Of a DNA stretch of 64,000 nucleotides, positions 1 through 10,054 are shown in pieces. Source of the stretch: Paramacrobiotus metropolitanus (lineage: Eukaryota; Tardigrada; Eutardigrada; Parachela; Macrobiotidae). Where the stretch lies: positions 62,001-126,000 of the forward strand of contig NW_026570313.1 of the NCBI RefSeq assembly GCF_019649055.1. The letters are read 5' to 3'. Position numbers and translations under genes: made by a program. Under the pieces are notes generated by a model, which had not been told where the DNA came from, made no database searches, and saw only the letters and a program-made list of their open reading frames with translations. How positions within the stretch are numbered: the stretch's first letter is position 1; each line of letters begins with the position of its first letter.

Positions 1-1395
1 GCACATACATGCAATAATAAATTTTTCGGTTTAATTCGAACTTGTAGTATACAACGCCCTGTTTCACCACAAATTTGTTTAGATGTAACTTCTCGTGCTC
101 TGACATTTTTTCTTTCTTATTTTCTAGGAGCAATCGCCATCGGACAATCCGGGCATCGCGAGACTGCTCCTCAGCCCAGTGTGAGGCTTTGTCATCCGTA
201 ATCAACTTTTGAACTTTATCAGCGTCAAAGGCCTGCATATCCTCTTGAGAGACTGCCTTCACCTCAGCCGACATCATTTCGAACCGGATATCCACATAAT
301 CCCTCTCCAGAACCGCAAAGCAACATTCATTCATCGCTGCATCACCGGCAAAAGGGTAAGTTTGGCGATAATCGAACTCAATATCCGAGTCATCAGAGTC
401 GGGTTCCGGTTGCTCTCCTGGATTTCTGCTCAAGGCGTCAGCAATAACGTTCTCCTTGCCAGGTATGTGAACAGGCTTAGTATTAAATTGCTGGATATAC
501 AACGCCCAGCGCCCGAGGCGGCCAGCGGCATCGCGCATATTATTTAGGAAGACCAACGCCTGATGATCGGTTTGAACTTCGAACTGATAGTCAGACAAAT
601 AGTGTTTCCATTTTTTAAGTGCACAAATAACCGCATAAGCCTCAAGTTCTGTGGGAAAATACAGTCTTTTCTGTGTTTCAGTCAACTTGCGACTTAAATA
701 TGCGATAGGACGCCAGTTCGTCGGCACATCCGTCGGTTTGTCCCTGGGGCATTGCATAAGGACTGCACCCCCCCGCAATAGTACTGGCATCGACGATAAG
801 ACGCGACAAAGCCTCTGGATCGTAACGGGCCAAGACCGGCGCCGTCACCAAGGCTTCCTTTAATTGTTCCACAGCCCTACACTGATCCGTTCCCCATTCG
901 AAGGTAACTTTCTTAGGAATTAATTTCTGAAGCGGCTCAGCAATTTCTTGGAAGTTCTTAATGAATTGACGATAATATCCTACCATGCCCAAATATCTGA
1001 GAATATCCTTCTTGTCTTTTATAGGGCCGAACTCCTTAACCGCCTGAATTTTCTCTGGATCCGTGCTGATACCGAACTGATCGACCGTGTGACCCAAGAA
1101 GGTAATCGAATTAACAAACAATTCTGTTTTTTTCAGGATTGATCGTCCAGCCGCATTCCTGGAGCCGCAGGAAAAGCTCCTGTAAGTCTCGCATATGATC
1201 AGCCAGGTTTTTACTGAAGACAATAATGTCATCAATAAAAACCAACACGTTCCTCCACTTCATGTTTGCAAGCGTCAAATCCATGGCGCGCTGGAAAGCC
1301 GAAGGCGCGTCCTTCATCCCAAAAGGTAAGACTTTATACTGGAACTAAATTCTTCCCCACCATCGTTGTTTTACACCGGTCTTCTGGTTTGATTT
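1..1395 (-). pseudogene. rest of Gypsy RT and RNase H, with stops and frameshifts
   Basis: Homology continues past the TAA at 1396. After a second in-frame TAG comes LPFGMKDAPSAFQRAMD and the RT active site FIDDIIVFS (FIDD in place of YxDD) near 1225-1315. A one-base slip in an A run near 1130 shifts the thumb and connection into another frame (680-1235). A second slip in a G run near 770 shifts RNase H into a third frame, open to base 1. That part shows DAST, a TELEAYAV-type region, TDHQAL and the ENVIADALSR tether. At least two stops and two homopolymer slips make the copy inactive unless these are sequencing errors. Confidence 0.85.
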
Positions 1396-4300
1396 TTATT
1401 TGCCAGAGCCACTTTTTAAATCAATTTTACTGAATACCGTAGCTTTATCCAACGCGTTCAGAATGTCATCAACTCTGGGAAGCGGGTAACTGCTGCCCAT
1501 TAATCTTTCGTTAAGCTTGCGGAAATCCACGGTTAAACGCCGGGATTTATCCTTCTTTTTTACGATGCAAATAGGACTTCCCCACGCCGAATTTGTTGGC
1601 TCGATAATGCCGTCTTTAATCATTTCCTGTGTTTTAGCCTGAAGCCACTTCCTATCTTCAAAAGACGTACGATACGGGGGAGTTCTAACCGGCAAACTGG
1701 TGCCTGTGTCTACAGAGTGCTCATAGATAGTGCAGCATCCCACAGGACGCGCTTTAGTCGGCAAAACAGACTTCGCTTGATAGAATATAGCTTTTAATTC
1801 TTCCTTGCTGGGGCAAATATCTCCAACTTTAATTTTGGCGAAGGTTTCCTCTGTTTCAGGGTCAACAGTGACAGGAGCGGACGGCTGCGACTGGATCGCC
1901 ACACATTCAAGAATTTTCTCCGGCACAGGAATGCCCTTGACGTCACTGGGAACGCGGCTAATCGCTTCTTGACAACTCTCCTGAAACTCTGGAGAGTCCA
2001 TCTGATAGACCGCATCGACAAGCGCGACTTCACCCAGGTTAGTTTCCTCGTTCAGAACCAGTGGTTTATCGGAAACATTAACGACGCAGACTCTACAATT
2101 ACCGTATTCGTTTAGCGTTAAAACGCCATCCAGCAGCACAGCATTTTTATTTGTTTCGGGAATTTTTCCTTCGTAGAGAAATGGCTGAGTATATAAATAC
2201 TCATCCTGGAATTCCATAAACTGTTCGTCGGACATTGCTGTCGTCGCACGAATAATTCCTTGTGAATGGGGCTGAATTATCACCGGCGAAGCTGGAAAAA
2301 GCTCCATTTTAAAACAGTCGATCGGGCCAGGTTCTGGCTCGAAGCGGTAAATATCATGTTCGACCGAATTAACTTCAACCTGTGCTTGCGCCTGTTTCAG
2401 ATGGGCGTCCCTGTACGCCAGTTCGATGACGTCCTTCGAATACACGCATGCCGGGATATCAGTGGATTCACGGACGTCCTGAGACCGTTTCGGTAAATTT
2501 TTAGCCGTCGGCGACTGCTGAACGGGGACTAGTTGCACAGTTTCGGCCGACATTTGGCTTGCAGCCTCGCGCTCTGCGTATTCTCGTCTTATTCTACGAC
2601 TGTAGCTGGACTTTTTACGCCTGGGCGAACTCCTTCCCCACCCTTCCGGTGATGGTTCGTAATTTCCCACAGTGGGTTGTGCTGGATTAACAGCTGCAGA
2701 CTCACTCAATGCTTTTTGCTTCTGAATTTCGTTCCAAATTTCCCACTGTTCGTTGATGTCGACATCTACAGGGGAGTCGTAAGATGCCCTGACTGCCGGA
2801 GGAAGCAAATCGGACATTTGGTCACTGATCAACTTATGCTCCTGCGGTGAGTTACCAATTAATTGGGAATTTATTTCTCTTTGCTTCTCCGCCTGTTTAT
2901 CTTCGTAGGAGGTCGGACACGGGCCGATATTGATAGGCTTCATGCCGTCAGCTGGAATAAAGCTACCGTTTTCGAATTCACCTGCTGGCGCCGGGTTGTC
3001 CACGGAAAAGGTAACCTTACGTTTTCCTGTAGCTTTCTGTGCGGCCAACTGTTCATTTCTTTTAATCGTTTCAAAATGCCGACGGTCATTAATCGAGTTT
3101 CGACATACGTCGCAGTTTTTCTCATACCGTTCGATTTCTATTATACAATCCGGCCAGTAAAATAACTTCACTAAGTGCGGGTATAATTTCTCATAGGGGC
3201 CATACGCTTGCTTATGAATTAAAATTTCATGAAAGCAGGCGATTAATTTCTGTCGCCATTGGTGCGTCACATAAATTCGTGGACAAGCGCCGGAGTGATC
3301 AGGCACTCTACATAATATTCCTTCGCAAATTATAAACCGATTAATCTCGTACTTTGTGAAGTTTGTATTAGCATGTGACGGCTTTTTGTACATCTTGTAC
3401 CACATCCGGCTATCAACACACTGTTGTTGGGTTTCACGCCAAAACTGTGGATCTCTGAAACGTTGTTCCGATGGAAACAACTGTTTATCCTGCGGCCTAT
3501 CCATCGGCGTCATCCACTTCTTCAACTCTGGATTCCGTGCCATGTAAGATGGATAATCGTGGACTTCGTCTACGTCTCTGCGGTCACGCTCAACAGGTAT
3601 AACATTTAACAGCTTATTATCCATGCTAAGGCATTCGACAACCTTCGCTGATTTCTCTAAAACACCCATGTAGAGATACTTTGCCGCAGGATGTTGTTTC
3701 AGTACTGCGTCCACTGACGAAATTTGAATTGGCAGTTGCAGGGAGTCGTAACCCCCACGAACTTGACTGGAGCCAGAATTAGGCACAGGGCTGACCGATG
3801 CCGGAGTCGAGGTACTTGAACTGCTTGCCGAAGACGGCTGTGAAACTTTTTCTTTTTTAATTGGCGGCTGAGAAGACGCCTGTTCTCTCCCCCGCGAACT
3901 AGACTGCATATTATTTACAATTATTTCGCCGCCTCCCCCACGAACTTGACTTGGTTCTGGGTTTTTCTCCGTCTTAATTTCTTGTTTAATTGCAGGACGA
4001 ACGGGTTCGTCCACGACGGAAGCTGCTCTGGGGAGATATTGACGAATCATCTCCTGTACTACACTGCGCACAAACTCTTCATCACGCTGGTCGGATCCCT
4101 TTTTTGTCGGCACCGACTGCACGGGCACAATTTCTTTAACTTCCGCTTTTACTGGAACATCAGCCGCCTTTACCGCTGGTGGCGACGGGACTGGACGCGG
4201 CCACTCCTGTTTGGCCTTTTGTAGGTGTAAGATACAAATTTCTGGGTCAGCTTTTGCCAGAATTAAATGAGCTGACTCATACGGTACGAATTTTGCTTCT

Positions 4301-6576
4301 TTAGCGACACCGATGCGCTCTGTTAACATCAACGCTGGAATCGACAGGGACGGCTTAACTCCCGGGGGAATTAATGGATCAAAATCGTGCGAGCGAATGA
4401 CGTCGGACATGAGGTGAGTCTCACGACGGAAAAATGCCGGAGCATTAGGCTGTCTACGCGAGAGACGCCACGTCATAGTATTCATATCCAGAATAAAAGG
4501 CTTTGTAGCTAAAAAGTCTAAAACTAAAACAACGTGGTCCCTATCAAAAGTGGAACTCACAAGCACTGCGTGCTCGAAGGCCATCCCAAATTCATGGATG
4601 GTGACCACCACCGATAACGGTTCAATCAACTGTCTTCCCTGGTAAGCCGTATGTACAACCCTGCCCTTAATGTGATCGGGGCAGCGATGAATATTTAATT
4701 TTAAATCTTTAGCCATTTTTAAAGACATAACGGATATGCTAGAGCCGGTATCCAGCATACTCTTCACTTTCTGATAATTTATATCAATTACAGAATACCA
4801 TGCTTGCGCATCGAGCGTCGGCAACAAGCAAATGTGATCCGCTAGAGGATACTGCAAAAAGTCCTGGACTTCCATTTTGTTACACTGCGGTGTCGGAGAG
4901 GACAAACCAGCCGGTAAGTCTAACTCCATCATATTTATCTGCTGCTGAGGGTTATTGTATCGGGCCAACAATTCTGCGGATGGTTCGTACTGCCGAGGCA
5001 GTACAAACTGATTCGTGCAACCTGCAGCCGGATGAAGGCCATGACAGCGGAAGCAGATTTCAACTCCGCGATTTGTTCGCCATTTATCCTTCAGGATATT
5101 TCGTTCATCAAACGGAGGTTGATTTCCAGCCTGCTGATTCGGACGATAATTTTGGTTCTGATTTTGCTGGCGGTTATTATTGTTGTTAAAGCCACCTCGT
5201 CTGCGATAATTATTATTATTATTTCGGTAATTTCCACGATTATTGCCACCGTTATAATTGTTGTTATTCGCAGGGCCATCCTGTTGGTACTGCGGATCGA
5301 AATTCTGTACCGGTTGTTGGAACTGCGGCTGCATAACCGGCATCATTGGATTCATCATCTGCATAGGAACAGGTATCGGGGCCTGCATGGGAATAGGCTG
5401 CGGGAAGGTCTGCGCAAATTGCACCGGTTGCTGCTCAACATATTGTGGCTGTTGAAACACCGGGACTGGGACAAACTGCGGCTGGGGCACACTCAGGACG
5501 GGCTGAACTGGGGCCACCGTATTCTGCGGCTGCGGAATCACCGTTTCCGTGTACGAGCGGGAGTATCCGCCGCGATTGTTTCCATAATTTCCGCGGCCTC
5601 CCCTGTTCGAATAATAATTCCCTCTTTGAGACGAGCCACCACGGCCGCCTCGATACTCATAATTCGAATTATTATTATTACTATTGCCGGCACTTCTCGG
5701 TTCTGAAGGGGCACTTTTCTGTGTTGATTCAGGTGCCTTTTTATCTTTATTCATTCGTTTCCATAGCTTCTCGCACTCTTGTAATTTCTTTTCGAATTCG
5801 GTATAATTTTTGGGCGCTGCGTTATATATTTCGCGGAACCACGCCGGTCGGTGTTCCTGCACACCCTCCAGGAGTGCTTCAACTTGCTCCTCATCGGATA
5901 CTTTTAATTCTTCAAACCATGGGAGAAAGCTATCCAGGTAAGCACGGACAGGCTCATAAAACTCCAATTTGCGATTATTCATTTTCCGACGAATATCGGC
6001 TTTAGAAAAAGAGCCGTTAAAATGCTCTACAATAGCCGGCTTAAAGAAATCTGACCACGATTTGCCTTTATTGTCTTTCCAGAATCTCTCAAACCATTGA
6101 AAAGACGGACCGGTGAATGCACCGATAACTCTGCGACATGTTGTTTCGTCATTCCAATTATTTGTGGCTCTGCATTGTTCAACATTCATGAGCCATCTTT
6201 GGATTTTTTCCGGATGAGCATCGTCAAAGGCAAGCAGTTTCATGCCTCCTACCGTTTTATCACTGTCTTTTTCCGCAAATTTCGCTAATAGCTCAACAAC
6301 GCTTTCCTGTGTAAGCGTCGTTCTATCCGAAATTTGGGTCTGTTTAATCAGCCATTCCTCCAGCTGGGGATTTCTGGAAGCCGACTCGTTACTAGTCGTA
6401 CTGCTGGGGCGACGGTGCTCATCATCCAACAGGGCATCATCCATCAGTTCATTTTCTGTGTCGGAACTATCCCTGTTTTCTGTTCCGCGCATCTGGCGAC
6501 CAGCGTCGTCAGATATTCTTTTGAATACCTCTTGGCGTAAATCTGTTGGTTTATTTTTCTTTTGCTTAGGTGGCAC
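1396..6576 (-). CDS. Gypsy gag-protease-(H2C2)-RT polyprotein, broken in RT
   Basis: A 1,726-codon frame whose first codon here is GTG; no early ATG exists, so translation probably depends on the overlap with ORF2. In order: a retrotransposon-gag capsid-like region (residues about 105-270); an RGG/Asn-rich and Gln/Pro-rich linker; a CCHC-like knuckle CFRCHGLHPAAGC near 505; an aspartic protease with MLDTGSSISVM near 607; a long Ser/Pro/Lys linker; an integrase-type H2C2 zinc domain with HHCC spacing near 1110-1160; a pre-RT region; and the start of reverse transcriptase (VDFRKLNERL near 1688). It ends at TAA inside RT, just after the conserved DLKSG. The roughly 1,000 residues between protease and RT are far more than usual for Ty3/Gypsy. 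Frame and identity are secure; expression is not. Confidence 0.88.
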   Translation of the reverse strand: MPPKQKKNKPTDLRQEVFKRISDDAGRQMRGTENRDSSDTENELMDDALLDDEHRRPSSTTSNESASRNPQLEEWLIKQTQISDRTTLTQESVVELLAKFAEKDSDKTVGGMKLLAFDDAHPEKIQRWLMNVEQCRATNNWNDETTCRRVIGAFTGPSFQWFERFWKDNKGKSWSDFFKPAIVEHFNGSFSKADIRRKMNNRKLEFYEPVRAYLDSFLPWFEELKVSDEEQVEALLEGVQEHRPAWFREIYNAAPKNYTEFEKKLQECEKLWKRMNKDKKAPESTQKSAPSEPRSAGNSNNNNSNYEYRGGRGGSSQRGNYYSNRGGRGNYGNNRGGYSRSYTETVIPQPQNTVAPVQPVLSVPQPQFVPVPVFQQPQYVEQQPVQFAQTFPQPIPMQAPIPVPMQMMNPMMPVMQPQFQQPVQNFDPQYQQDGPANNNNYNGGNNRGNYRNNNNNYRRRGGFNNNNNRQQNQNQNYRPNQQAGNQPPFDERNILKDKWRTNRGVEICFRCHGLHPAAGCTNQFVLPRQYEPSAELLARYNNPQQQINMMELDLPAGLSSPTPQCNKMEVQDFLQYPLADHICLLPTLDAQAWYSVIDINYQKVKSMLDTGSSISVMSLKMAKDLKLNIHRCPDHIKGRVVHTAYQGRQLIEPLSVVVTIHEFGMAFEHAVLVSSTFDRDHVVLVLDFLATKPFILDMNTMTWRLSRRQPNAPAFFRRETHLMSDVIRSHDFDPLIPPGVKPSLSIPALMLTERIGVAKEAKFVPYESAHLILAKADPEICILHLQKAKQEWPRPVPSPPAVKAADVPVKAEVKEIVPVQSVPTKKGSDQRDEEFVRSVVQEMIRQYLPRAASVVDEPVRPAIKQEIKTEKNPEPSQVRGGGGEIIVNNMQSSSRGREQASSQPPIKKEKVSQPSSASSSSTSTPASVSPVPNSGSSQVRGGYDSLQLPIQISSVDAVLKQHPAAKYLYMGVLEKSAKVVECLSMDNKLLNVIPVERDRRDVDEVHDYPSYMARNPELKKWMTPMDRPQDKQLFPSEQRFRDPQFWRETQQQCVDSRMWYKMYKKPSHANTNFTKYEINRFIICEGILCRVPDHSGACPRIYVTHQWRQKLIACFHEILIHKQAYGPYEKLYPHLVKLFYWPDCIIEIERYEKNCDVCRNSINDRRHFETIKRNEQLAAQKATGKRKVTFSVDNPAPAGEFENGSFIPADGMKPINIGPCPTSYEDKQAEKQREINSQLIGNSPQEHKLISDQMSDLLPPAVRASYDSPVDVDINEQWEIWNEIQKQKALSESAAVNPAQPTVGNYEPSPEGWGRSSPRRKKSSYSRRIRREYAEREAASQMSAETVQLVPVQQSPTAKNLPKRSQDVRESTDIPACVYSKDVIELAYRDAHLKQAQAQVEVNSVEHDIYRFEPEPGPIDCFKMELFPASPVIIQPHSQGIIRATTAMSDEQFMEFQDEYLYTQPFLYEGKIPETNKNAVLLDGVLTLNEYGNCRVCVVNVSDKPLVLNEETNLGEVALVDAVYQMDSPEFQESCQEAISRVPSDVKGIPVPEKILECVAIQSQPSAPVTVDPETEETFAKIKVGDICPSKEELKAIFYQAKSVLPTKARPVGCCTIYEHSVDTGTSLPVRTPPYRTSFEDRKWLQAKTQEMIKDGIIEPTNSAWGSPICIVKKKDKSRRLTVDFRKLNERLMGSSYPLPRVDDILNALDKATVFSKIDLKSGSGK

Positions 6577-8117
6577 CGTTTCCTGGGAATCTGACTCTCT
6601 GAAGACGAGCGTGGCATGGAGTGAGCCTCCGAAAATTCGACTCGCGATTCCTGTCTAGGCCTCCGCAAGATACCAGCCGGATTACTGCCAGTAGCTAAAG
6701 GCTGATCCACGTATGACGAGAAATTTTGGGGGTTAAATGGTGTAAAAGCGGGAGGACGTAATACGTCTCCTGTCGCTACCGGCGCTTCCCTTTGAAAGTG
6801 TCTCTCACCGCCACCAAGAGCAGTATCTGGATTTCGAAACTGGAGAAGCTCCTCGGCCGCTTGTTTAAGATCATCTTCCATTTTGGTAAGTTGCTCTTGC
6901 TTTTCATACCATTGCGCCCTAAGCTGGGTGTTTTCTTCGTACAATCGATTGCTTTTGTCCGCTTTCTCATAAGCATCTGCCTGTGCTTTATTCTTCGCCT
7001 GAGTCGCATTCTCACAATTATCACATTTTTTATTATTTTTTAGATCATTTAACTCCTTTTGAGCTTTCTTAACATTTTCCCGTTCTGTGTTCAACAAGCC
7101 TTGTAACCTTTCGATTTCCTTTTGGGACAGATCGTCCTTTTCCTTAGGAATATGCATCGGGCCGACTGAAGATACCTTATTCAGCTGCACTCTCGCTTGT
7201 GTGAGTTCACGCTGTAGAGAGTTTTCCGCATCTTTAGCCCGCTTCTTTTCATCTTCCAAATCTTTGGTGAGTTTTGTGGACAAATTCTGCTCATCAGTCA
7301 GTTTTTTATTTGTGACTTTGTGCGCATCTTTTTCGGCGGACAAATCCCTCAGTGCTTTATTCAGTTTTTGGTCTAAATCAGCAATTTGTTTTGCTGTGTC
7401 CGGTGTTGGTTGAGCACAGAGACCATCAATCGTAGCTTTCGCCTTTGAAAAATCTCTCTGAGCGTCTTCCAACTGTTTTTCCAATTTACGATTCGTGTCT
7501 GTTAAGATATCGCGCTCATCTTTCATTGCATTAAATGCGACTTCCGCATTTCTGTTGGCTTGTCTTACACCGTGCCGATTATCATTCGCAATGCGTATTT
7601 CGTTGGCCAATCTGTCATTTTCTATTTGCTCATTTTCAAATTTAATACGCATTTCGTTGAAATCTGATTGATATTTAAGTTTTAGATTTCTTTCCTCATC
7701 AACACGAGCGTCTAACGACACTGTATTACCCATTTCATCAACTTTTGATTTTGTAGATGCGATGAGCGTGCGGAGACTTTGGATCAATACGGGCATAGTT
7801 TGCCGAACTATCAAGCCCACGTCCTGGTCAGTTTCTGCCGCAGCTAACTGCTCATCGACTTCCCTAGCTTGGGTGAGGAAGTCCTCATCGGGTTGTTCGA
7901 AATCCTTTTCCGACACGAAGCTATGTAATTTTAGTTGTGCCGGGTGGAATGTCTTTGTTCCACCGCGAATGCTTTTACTTGCTCTTGTTTCAGATCCCTC
8001 GGAGATATCCGCTTTATCCGCAGCCGACAGCGCTATCAAGTTATTGTCCGACTGGGACGACTGGGGTTCCGTCTGGCTCTCAGCCACGCTTGGAGTCTCC
8101 GATATGGGTTCATCCAA
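6444..8117 (-). CDS. Gypsy ORF2, long coiled-coil protein
   Basis: A 557-codon frame, open from about 8175 with no ATG near its beginning; the position given starts at a TTG. Residues about 110-425 are strongly heptad-like and rich in E, K, Q, D and L, typical of a long coiled coil. The C-terminal part is proline, serine and arginine rich. It lies between ORF1 and gag-pol and overlaps both, each time in the -1 direction. The gag-pol frame is already open at about 6655, giving a 200-base overlap. A structural gag role through oligomerisation is inferred from composition and position. I found no clear slippery heptamer in the second overlap. Confidence 0.7.
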   Translation of the reverse strand: MDEPISETPSVAESQTEPQSSQSDNNLIALSAADKADISEGSETRASKSIRGGTKTFHPAQLKLHSFVSEKDFEQPDEDFLTQAREVDEQLAAAETDQDVGLIVRQTMPVLIQSLRTLIASTKSKVDEMGNTVSLDARVDEERNLKLKYQSDFNEMRIKFENEQIENDRLANEIRIANDNRHGVRQANRNAEVAFNAMKDERDILTDTNRKLEKQLEDAQRDFSKAKATIDGLCAQPTPDTAKQIADLDQKLNKALRDLSAEKDAHKVTNKKLTDEQNLSTKLTKDLEDEKKRAKDAENSLQRELTQARVQLNKVSSVGPMHIPKEKDDLSQKEIERLQGLLNTERENVKKAQKELNDLKNNKKCDNCENATQAKNKAQADAYEKADKSNRLYEENTQLRAQWYEKQEQLTKMEDDLKQAAEELLQFRNPDTALGGGERHFQREAPVATGDVLRPPAFTPFNPQNFSSYVDQPLATGSNPAGILRRPRQESRVEFSEAHSMPRSSSESQIPRKRCHLSKRKINQQIYAKRYSKEYLTTLVARCAEQKTGIVPTQKMN

Positions 8118-8635
8118 TATCGCACCAGACGCCTGGGCTGGAATTCTCTTCTTGGCCCCGCGCGTGCGCGCTCATTTGCTGCCTGTTTTTTTGGAGTTTT
8201 TCCGGTTGCTTTTGACGCTGTAAGTGCAGCTTGGGCCGCCTCTCTTCGTCTATTCAAATCTTCCGTGTATTCTGGCAGCCACCTGTTTGCATCCTGCAAA
8301 GCCGCTTTAAACTGCTCATCAGTGATGTCCAGGTAAGCTTCAGGGATACATCCCTCGTACTCAATCCAAGGTTTAAAATGTGCTGGTAATCTCGTTTTGG
8401 AATTTAAGTACCGCCTGATTTCCTGGTAATCAATCCATGACTTCCCACAGAATGCATCTTGTGCTTCTGGTGGTTCAACATTAAGAGCAAAGTACATCAA
8501 ATTCAACGGAATTTCTTTTGCGTTGAATTTGAACCTTGTCTGGGCTCTCGACCCATCATACGCCCCAATGATCACTTTATTATCTGGGATTTTACGCGGT
8601 GGTGGGCGATTTCTATGAATCGAACCGCCCGACAT
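8036..8635 (-). CDS. Gypsy ORF1, 199-aa protein of unknown function
   Basis: First ORF after the leader, opening with ATG (MSGGSIHRNRPPP). The N-terminal 130 residues look globular, with many aromatic and charged positions. The C-terminal third is basic and alanine/arginine rich, as expected of a nucleic-acid-binding or gag-like part. I recognise no conserved domain. It overlaps ORF2 by over 80 bases, and ORF2 lies in the -1 frame relative to it. ORF2 lacks an early ATG, so the two may form one gag-type product by frameshift, or an indel may have split one ancestral frame. A run of seven A near 8190 lies in the right frame for slippage, but a stop soon follows in the -1 frame, so it cannot be the site. 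Confidence 0.7.
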   Translation of the reverse strand: MSGGSIHRNRPPPRKIPDNKVIIGAYDGSRAQTRFKFNAKEIPLNLMYFALNVEPPEAQDAFCGKSWIDYQEIRRYLNSKTRLPAHFKPWIEYEGCIPEAYLDITDEQFKAALQDANRWLPEYTEDLNRRREAAQAALTASKATGKTPKKQAANERARAGPRREFQPRRLVRYWMNPYRRLQAWLRARRNPSRPSRTIT

Positions 8636-9402
8636 TTTGCCTTTATTTTAGAATTAACCTTTGCGGCTAATTAAAATATCAAACACAGCAGCGATTGTGC
8701 TACTGGTTTCTTAAATTGCAATTGTACAATTACTGTCACGTCACTTCCCAATCCTCCTTTTAGGTTTGAATTGTTAAGTGAGTTTAGACACAGCCGACCT
8801 TAGCGGTTTCGACTGTAACAAATTCCTAAAATTACGCTGCTGCACTTTGCGTGCTGCAGTAATTTAAAATTCACAGGTCAATCACCGTTTGCCGGTGTTT
8901 ACCTTTTTCACGGTCAACTCTCTCTAGCTGCTGATTCTGGCTACCGCTTGCGGCTTGGCTTTATCTAGCTGCTGGAGATCGTTATCTCACCTAGCCATTG
9001 ACAATGGCTCGGTAGTCACTATCTGATCTATCTGCAGGCCAGGTACACTGACACTGCAGATTACGTTTTATTCGCCGCGGTTACTGCTTTGCGCAGACAA
9101 CCCGGAAATTACCCACACAGACACCGATTAATTACACAGCCGACCTTTGAGGTTTCGACTGTTTATTCCTACGGTCCGAATTAAATTAAATTAATTTAAT
9201 TGGCGAGGAAGCTCACCAGTGAGGAAGCTCACAATTGCGAGGAAGCTCGCTCAAAATAAATTAACTAGGCCAGATCAGGAACGCTCACCTCCTTCGGCGT
9301 ACCTTTGCGGTTCGACGCCTTTCAAAAACGGACCACTTTTACCAATTAAATTACCATCAAACTTTCCACCAATAATTTTCTGTTACATCGGGAAAATTAA
9401 AA
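8636..9402 (-). other. untranslated leader of the Gypsy element
   Basis: The stretch between primer binding site and first ORF has no long reading frame. It contains an AT-only stretch (about 9180-9200) and three short direct repeats of GAGGAAGCTC around 9205-9250. The phrase CAGCCGACCTT-GGTTTCGACTG occurs twice, near 8790 and 9138, on the plus strand. A packaging or translation-control role is possible but not shown. Confidence 0.5.
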
Positions 9403-9419
9403 GACACCGGTGGGCGCCA
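9403..9419 (-). other. primer binding site of the Gypsy element
   Basis: TGGCGCCCACCGGTGTC begins at the base after the LTR end. TGG followed by GCGCCCAC is typical of Ty3/Gypsy elements that prime minus-strand DNA synthesis from a host tRNA 3' end. The particular tRNA was not determined. Confidence 0.7.
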
Positions 9420-9985
9420 TGTCGTGTATAAGCGTTCACGCCGATTAAGGCTCCATGAACAATCTTTACTCTTCCACGCCTGTAAATGTCAGTCGGTAGG
9501 CACTCGTACTCTCAAACTGTAACAGAAGAACTATGGTGGAGAAATGACGAACGATTCAGGAACACGAGTCAGGAATCCCTAAACGATAGTCCAACTATAA
9601 TCTCCGGTCGTAAGTCCTGTGAGGATCGGCAAGAGCTAGGACGATTGTGTCACGAGCAAACCTGTATACTAAGCGATAATCCGGGAACAACTATGCACTT
9701 CAGTAGGAACAAGTATTGCTGTCTCTTTATCCAATTCACATCACAGTTCACAACGCTAGAAATTGTAATTAGAAAACAGTCTCAGAAGTAAATCTCAGAC
9801 TACTGATGCCGATATTAGAAGTAACAAGAACTTATATAGACTTCGCGTTATGACATCATATACACCGCTAGTAAAAGAGAACAGCAAATCACAGAAGAGA
9901 TTGACTAGATTATCTGTTATATTGCAGGTGGAAGGCGGACAGTCAGCATCCGTACGTACATCCGGCGTGTGATCCTACTCCCACA
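9420..9985 (-). repeat. 5' LTR of the Gypsy element
   Basis: The 566-bp segment begins TGTGGGAGTAGG on the minus strand and ends in ACGACA directly before TGGCGCCCACC, the position and wording of a tRNA primer binding site. Its outer end abuts a truncated first exon of the F-box family. The matching 3' LTR would lie beyond the left edge, so the two LTRs cannot be compared and the target duplication cannot be confirmed. Confidence 0.8.
9832..9839 (-). promoter_or_regulatory. TATA box of the Gypsy LTR
   Basis: TATATAAG on the minus strand lies about 150 bp inside the 5' LTR, upstream of the leader and ORFs. This is where a retrotransposon core promoter is expected. Assigned by motif and position only. 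Confidence 0.45.
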
Positions 9986-10054
9986 CGTCACGTCGACCAG
10001 AACGTCCACCGCGTTCCACGCGCACACCGACTCCTGGTCTCCGTAAACAAGCAT
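9986..10054 (-). pseudogene. F-box family exon AB start, cut by the Gypsy insertion
   Basis: On the minus strand an ATG at 10054 opens MLVYGDQESVCAWNAVDVLVD, nearly identical to the start of the intact copy at 60195. Homology stops where the Gypsy LTR begins (9985). Its 5' flank also matches that of the intact copy. If the remainder survives it would lie left of the window. I infer a family member disrupted by the retrotransposon. Confidence 0.8.

Larger units (their letters stand above)
1..9985 (-). mobile_element. Ty3/Gypsy LTR retrotransposon, 3' part outside window
   Basis: The element reads on the minus strand. A 5' LTR (9985 to 9420) is followed by a primer binding site starting TGGCGCCCACC, a leader, two overlapping upstream ORFs, and a gag-protease-RT frame continuing through RNase H to the left edge of the window. 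The integrase core, polypurine tract and 3' LTR are not visible. RT and RNase H carry stops and single-base slips, so this copy is defective. The LTR has the usual TG..CA ends (TGTGGGAG ... CACGACA). The insertion lies inside a first exon of the local F-box family (9986-10054). Ty3/Gypsy assignment rests on the order protease, RT, RNase H and on the RT and RNase H motifs. Confidence 0.92.

Noticed and set aside
5032-5706. 224-codon plus-strand Ile/Arg-rich frame
   Set aside because: Antisense to the Asn-rich and RGG-rich part of the Gypsy gag; composition reflects AAT repeats.
8185-8195. Run of seven A as a -1 frameshift site between Gypsy ORF1 and ORF2
   Set aside because: The -1 frame meets a TGA within a few codons, before ORF2 opens.
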